A stretch of DNA of 10,343 nt, taken from assembly GCA_003024985.2 (NCBI GenBank), contig PXIH01S0021430.1; one strand, 5' to 3'. Positions 7,775-10,343 of the stretch are shown piece by piece (positions within the stretch are counted from its first letter, which is position 1; the number at the start of each line of letters is the position of its first letter). The DNA comes from Euperipatoides rowelli (taxonomy: Eukaryota; Onychophora; Udeonychophora; Euonychophora; Peripatopsidae). A program made the position numbers and the translations under genes. Below the pieces are notes generated by a model. It saw nothing but the letters and a program-made list of their open reading frames with translations, was not told where the DNA came from and made no database searches.

Positions 7775-8411
7775 CAAGAGCGCCCCCTCCCTATTTCTTG
7801 TCAAAACATAGGTATATAGCGCCATCGCTGAACAAGAGCGCCATCACTGCATTTTGACTTTTTTATCACTCTGAAGGAAATCCAAGGGGTATCCAAGCAA
7901 GAGCGCCCCCCTAGATTNTTGCTTCCTTTTACCTCATTTAAGGTTCAGGACAGGGTATCCATACAAGAGCGCCATGTAAANAATTTCATGTCACCAGCTG
8001 ACATTCTTATGCTGTGACGTCATTTTTATGTGTTTTACATCATCTCATATATTGTAGCTTCTATGAATAACGTTGAATCCTCATAAGCAGAACGAAAGAG
8101 GCCTGTAAATTAAAATTAAAAGTTTTAATTTACATGGCGCTCTTACTTGGCACAACCTTTAATTGATGTGTGACATCATGTTTTAGTGTGTACCAGCCAT
8201 TTTCCTAAAGTTTTGGGAAGCATGTCCAAGCAAGGGCGCCGTTTTGAAAAACAATCTTTTTAAAGAATTAAAAGTGTATCCAAGCAAGAGCGCCATGTCC
8301 ATTTTGCAATGCATTGTGGTNAATCTAAGGTTTCTTAGCATGGAGCCGAACAAGAGCCCCCTTCCCATTTCCCCCCAAACGAATGATAAGAGCGCATGCG
8401 CCCTTGCTTGG
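7775..8411. repeat. Dispersed array of CCAAGCAAGAGCGCC-type motifs
   Basis: The core CAAGAGCGCC occurs at 7775, 7833, 7898, 7964 and 8285. Variants are CAAGGGCGCC at 8231, CAAGAGCCCC at 8351 and TAAGAGCGCA at 8387. Inverted copies are at 8136-8145 and 8398-8411. The fuller forms are preceded by ATCC and often followed by AT. The outermost copies are part of the TIRs themselves. Repeats of terminal motifs inside TIR elements are commonly transposase-binding sites; that role is inference here. Confidence 0.9.
8104..8134. repeat. Hairpin inside the motif element, 12-bp perfect stem
   Basis: TGTAAATTAAAA (8104-8115) pairs with TTTTAATTTACA (8123-8134). The adjoining AAGAGCGCCATGTAAA at 7965-7980 also recurs inverted at 8129-8144, so the element carries a nested inverted repeat across its middle. 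Confidence 0.85.
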
Positions 8412-8592
8412 CATTTTACGGTATATACATATAAGTAAAAAAATTACATACGGGTATATTTTATGATTACAATTGTGTTTTTCCAATATAGCATAACCCA
8501 TAGCAATATTGGAAACTATCCAGATAGAAATAATTAAACAATAATGTATGATCTTGATTAATATTGAAGTTAAATATTAATTTATTTTCCAG

Positions 8593-8676
8593 ATAGTAGA
8601 AAAATATAATGGCAATTCTATATTTGGCTGCTGGTACTTCTTCTTAGGCTCAAATTCACCTTCTGTAGTCCATTAA
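8593..8676 (+). CDS. Possible terminal coding exon (27 codons), unidentified
   Basis: A good acceptor-like sequence, TTAATTTATTTTCCAG, ends at 8592. The frame that begins directly after it reads IVEKYNGNSIFGCWYF and continues to a TAA at 8674-8676. The composition (two G, a C-W pair, mixed charge) is less biased than the A/T-driven frames elsewhere. There is no start codon, so it could only be a 3' exon of a gene whose earlier exons lie to the left, and I found none. An AATAAA lies about 130 bp downstream (around 8804). I do not recognise the peptide. This may well be chance. Confidence 0.2.
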   Translation: MVEKYNGNSIFGCWYFFLGSNSPSVVH

Positions 8677-9273
8677 GAGTATTGCTACATTCTCATAAGG
8701 ATATATTAGAGAAGAATTTTGCTACTCTATCACCGCTGACATTTACAAGTAGGCTACTTTTACTCATTTTAGTAGTTGCTTAATTTCCAATTAGTGATTT
8801 GATGAATAAATGGTTGTATAGAAACACAGGAAACTCTTATATACAAGTATATTGAAGAGCTACACTCCATTCACCATTTCATGAATTCAAACTTTGAGAT
8901 AGTCTGATCTTGTAGATATGGATGCTTGATATGGTTGTTGGATGTATCATTTAGGTTCACTGATAAAACCTTTACTGTATATATCAAAACTACACCAATT
9001 TGTACTTGAGGAACGATATTTGTCTTCTAAGTTTAGGTTAGGATGGTACAACCGTCTTGCAAATTTCAACTAAACAAAGTATTTGTAAATCATCATAAAA
9101 CACACTGGATAGTAAATGATGATTCCAATATATTGTAGGTTTTACAATAATCATCACTAATTACTGCCATTGGTGGTCATAACCAATCCAACAATTTGAC
9201 TTCGACCTCATAGTTTTAGGAAAAGACAGTATCAAGTATCAGCAAGATATCCATCACAAAATATCACCCATAA

Positions 9274-9285
9274 CCCCCCCCCCCC
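9274..9285. repeat. Poly-C run of 12
   Basis: A homopolymer C tract, unusual in such AT-rich surroundings. Its length is prone to sequencing error. Confidence 0.9.
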
Positions 9286-10162
9286 TTTCACTATTTTTTT
9301 TTCCAATCGCCAATTAAATTATCACAAGAAAAATTATTAATTTCCATCTAAATGGCTCAAAATTGATTTAAATCCGATCAGGAGATATTTCAAAAATTTA
9401 AACTAACAAAATACATATTACATAAAAATTTTCATATTTATTGATCTACATAAGTAACTGCTGCCATCTAGCTGCATTAACAGTAACCAAAAACCTTTAA
9501 TTATTAACTAAATGAATATTGTAACCTTCAATGAGTCTTATCGGCATGAAATTAAATTAACATCTGGTTAGGCATTAAATCCTAAGAAATTTAATACAAT
9601 TAACTACAATTGGGAAAATTACAGATTTGAGTAGCATAACAAAAATACTATCACATTAAATTTTTGTTTTAAAATTGCACTATAATTTTGTGTGAAATTA
9701 TTTTTTAAAAAAAAATTAGCACAAAGTGCACTTAAAAAACATTTGCCCTTATCTTCAAATTACAGTATATTTTAATGTAATTAGCAGTAAATTCTTCATA
9801 TACCGGTACTTGAAAGTTTCTGAACTTAGCAAATTTATAACTCCAATTAATGATCGTTTCAAAAATACTTTAAAAAATAAAATAAAATTGTCACATGACC
9901 AACTTTTTGTTTTACTTAGAGCTTATTTTCTTTATTAATTGATCAAATGGGAATAAATAATAACTGAAATTTGAGAAAATGTTTGATAAGGTGTTTCTGT
10001 TTAGAAATAGAAATCTTATCAACCACTTTAATACTAAAGTTTAATGCTAATCCATTGCTAGAAGTGAACTTTTGGCAACACAAATACTTTACTGTAGTTT
10101 TCAAGTGTATAACTTAACACTTAAGGTAAGAATATAAAGCTAAAACAAAGAGATTATCTTAC

Positions 10163-10343
10163 TTATCGGATTCCTCAGAAAAAAGATCCTCCATCTTCAT
10201 ACTTTGTAAATGAAGACTTTTAATCTAAAAGCAGAAGAAGAAGAAGAAATCAAAGTTATACTTACTTTCCAAAACAGCAAGACATCAGTGAATGTGTTCA
10301 CAAACAAGATGAGACAATAAAAGAATTCAATAAATATTTCAAG
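10163..10343 (-). CDS. Possible two-exon gene start on the minus strand (unproven)
   Basis: Reading leftwards, an open frame enters at the window edge and ends at a strong donor, GGAAA|GTAAGTAT (exon end at 10266). A (TTC)n pyrimidine tract and TTTTAG follow, so an intron would span 10265-10225 (41 bp). The next stretch (10224-10163, 62 bp) continues in the same phase with no stop and includes an ATG followed by an acidic peptide, MKMEDLFSEESD. It ends at another donor, GATAA|GTAAGA. The ATG may be the true start, with everything before it 5' UTR. MEDLF plus acidic residues recalls the N-terminus of LEO1 (PAF1 complex), but 12 residues cannot establish it. Against it: the intron is very short for an animal, no downstream exon was found, and the plus strand also has open frames here (10210-10320 from an ATG; 10224-10343 open to the edge). 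Confidence 0.27.
10233..10249. repeat. (AGA)n microsatellite
   Basis: Five to six AGA units. On the minus strand this is the TTC tract that would serve as polypyrimidine tract for the putative acceptor at 10225. On the plus strand it encodes runs of E, K or R depending on frame. Confidence 0.9.

Larger units (their letters stand above)
7758..8423. mobile_element. GC-richer TIR element (MITE-like) with internal motif array
   Basis: The left end (7758-7783) reads TACCATAGAATGCCGACCAA onward. The reverse complement of the right end (8398-8423) reads TACCGTAAAATGCCAAGCAA onward. They agree at 21 of 26 positions, all differences but one being transitions. If the outer TA is the target duplication, the TIR starts CCRTARAATGCC and a Tc1/mariner-like TA insertion is possible. 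If not, the bases outside are TAT on both sides. The element is markedly richer in G+C than its flanks. The open frames inside (8183-8368 minus, 8244-8438 plus) overlap the motif copies, start at or cross element sequence, and contain an N; I do not regard them as genes. Three N bases fall inside (7918, 7981, 8321). Confidence 0.75.
8424..10162. other. Mostly AT-rich unique sequence, no established gene
   Basis: Apart from the candidate exon at 8593-8676 and a poly-C run, I recognise no element or gene. A 70-codon forward frame (9726-9938) begins at GTG, is dominated by A/T-rich codons and shows no family motif, so I leave it out as likely chance. An AAG|GTAAGA donor-like sequence occurs at 10123-10131 without a supported exon before it. 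Confidence 0.45.

Noticed and set aside
8183-8438. Overlapping open frames on both strands in the motif element
   Set aside because: They sit within a TIR element, cross repeat motifs and an N, lack convincing starts, and one runs out past the element's end.
9726-9938. 70-codon forward frame rich in K, L, F and I
   Set aside because: It begins at GTG, not ATG. The composition is what AT-rich random sequence gives, and no splice sites or motifs support it.
1-10343. CRISPR array, prokaryotic operon or phage region
   Set aside because: No regular repeat-spacer array, no ribosome binding site-linked genes and no long open frames. All positive evidence points to eukaryotic intergenic or intronic DNA.

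Overview
The window is AT-rich eukaryotic DNA with no intact gene of known family. The transposon families, microsatellites, spliceosomal-type signals and long gene-free AT-rich stretches fit a metazoan nuclear genome, probably a non-vertebrate one. I cannot name a taxon from the sequence. It reads as intergenic or intronic DNA made largely of dead or non-autonomous mobile elements.

Layout from left to right. Positions 1 to about 1303 hold a decayed non-LTR retrotransposon (LINE) on the minus strand. It runs from the C-terminal part of an APE-type endonuclease, through the linker, into the first half of the reverse transcriptase, and leaves the window at base 1. Positions 2235-2780 hold a short terminal-inverted-repeat (TIR) element flanked by an 8-bp direct repeat. 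Its left TIR is split by a second foldback element (2257-2479) that made an AAAT target duplication. Positions 3508-5181 hold a TIR element flanked by TA, whose interior is present twice in tandem at an 887-bp offset. The duplicated core is nearly identical while both edges have diverged. Positions 5958-6246 look like an old hAT-type non-autonomous element. Positions 7758-8423 are a comparatively GC-rich TIR element carrying about nine copies of a CCAAGCAAGAGCGCC-type motif.

The rest is AT-rich unique sequence with hairpins and simple repeats. Two places have splice-like signals beside short open frames and may be exons: 8593-8676 on the plus strand, and the right edge (10163-10343). At the right edge the minus strand shows a donor, a 41-bp putative intron, an acceptor, a short acidic reading frame starting MKMEDLF, and another donor. 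Plus-strand frames in the same interval are also open, so strand and reality are unsettled.

Nothing forms an operon or pathway. The biology here is transposition history: retrotransposition with 5' truncation, nested insertion of DNA elements, tandem duplication with possible gene conversion, and amplification of a subterminal motif inside a non-autonomous element. All seven ambiguous bases (N) fall inside mobile elements, none in the unique DNA between them.
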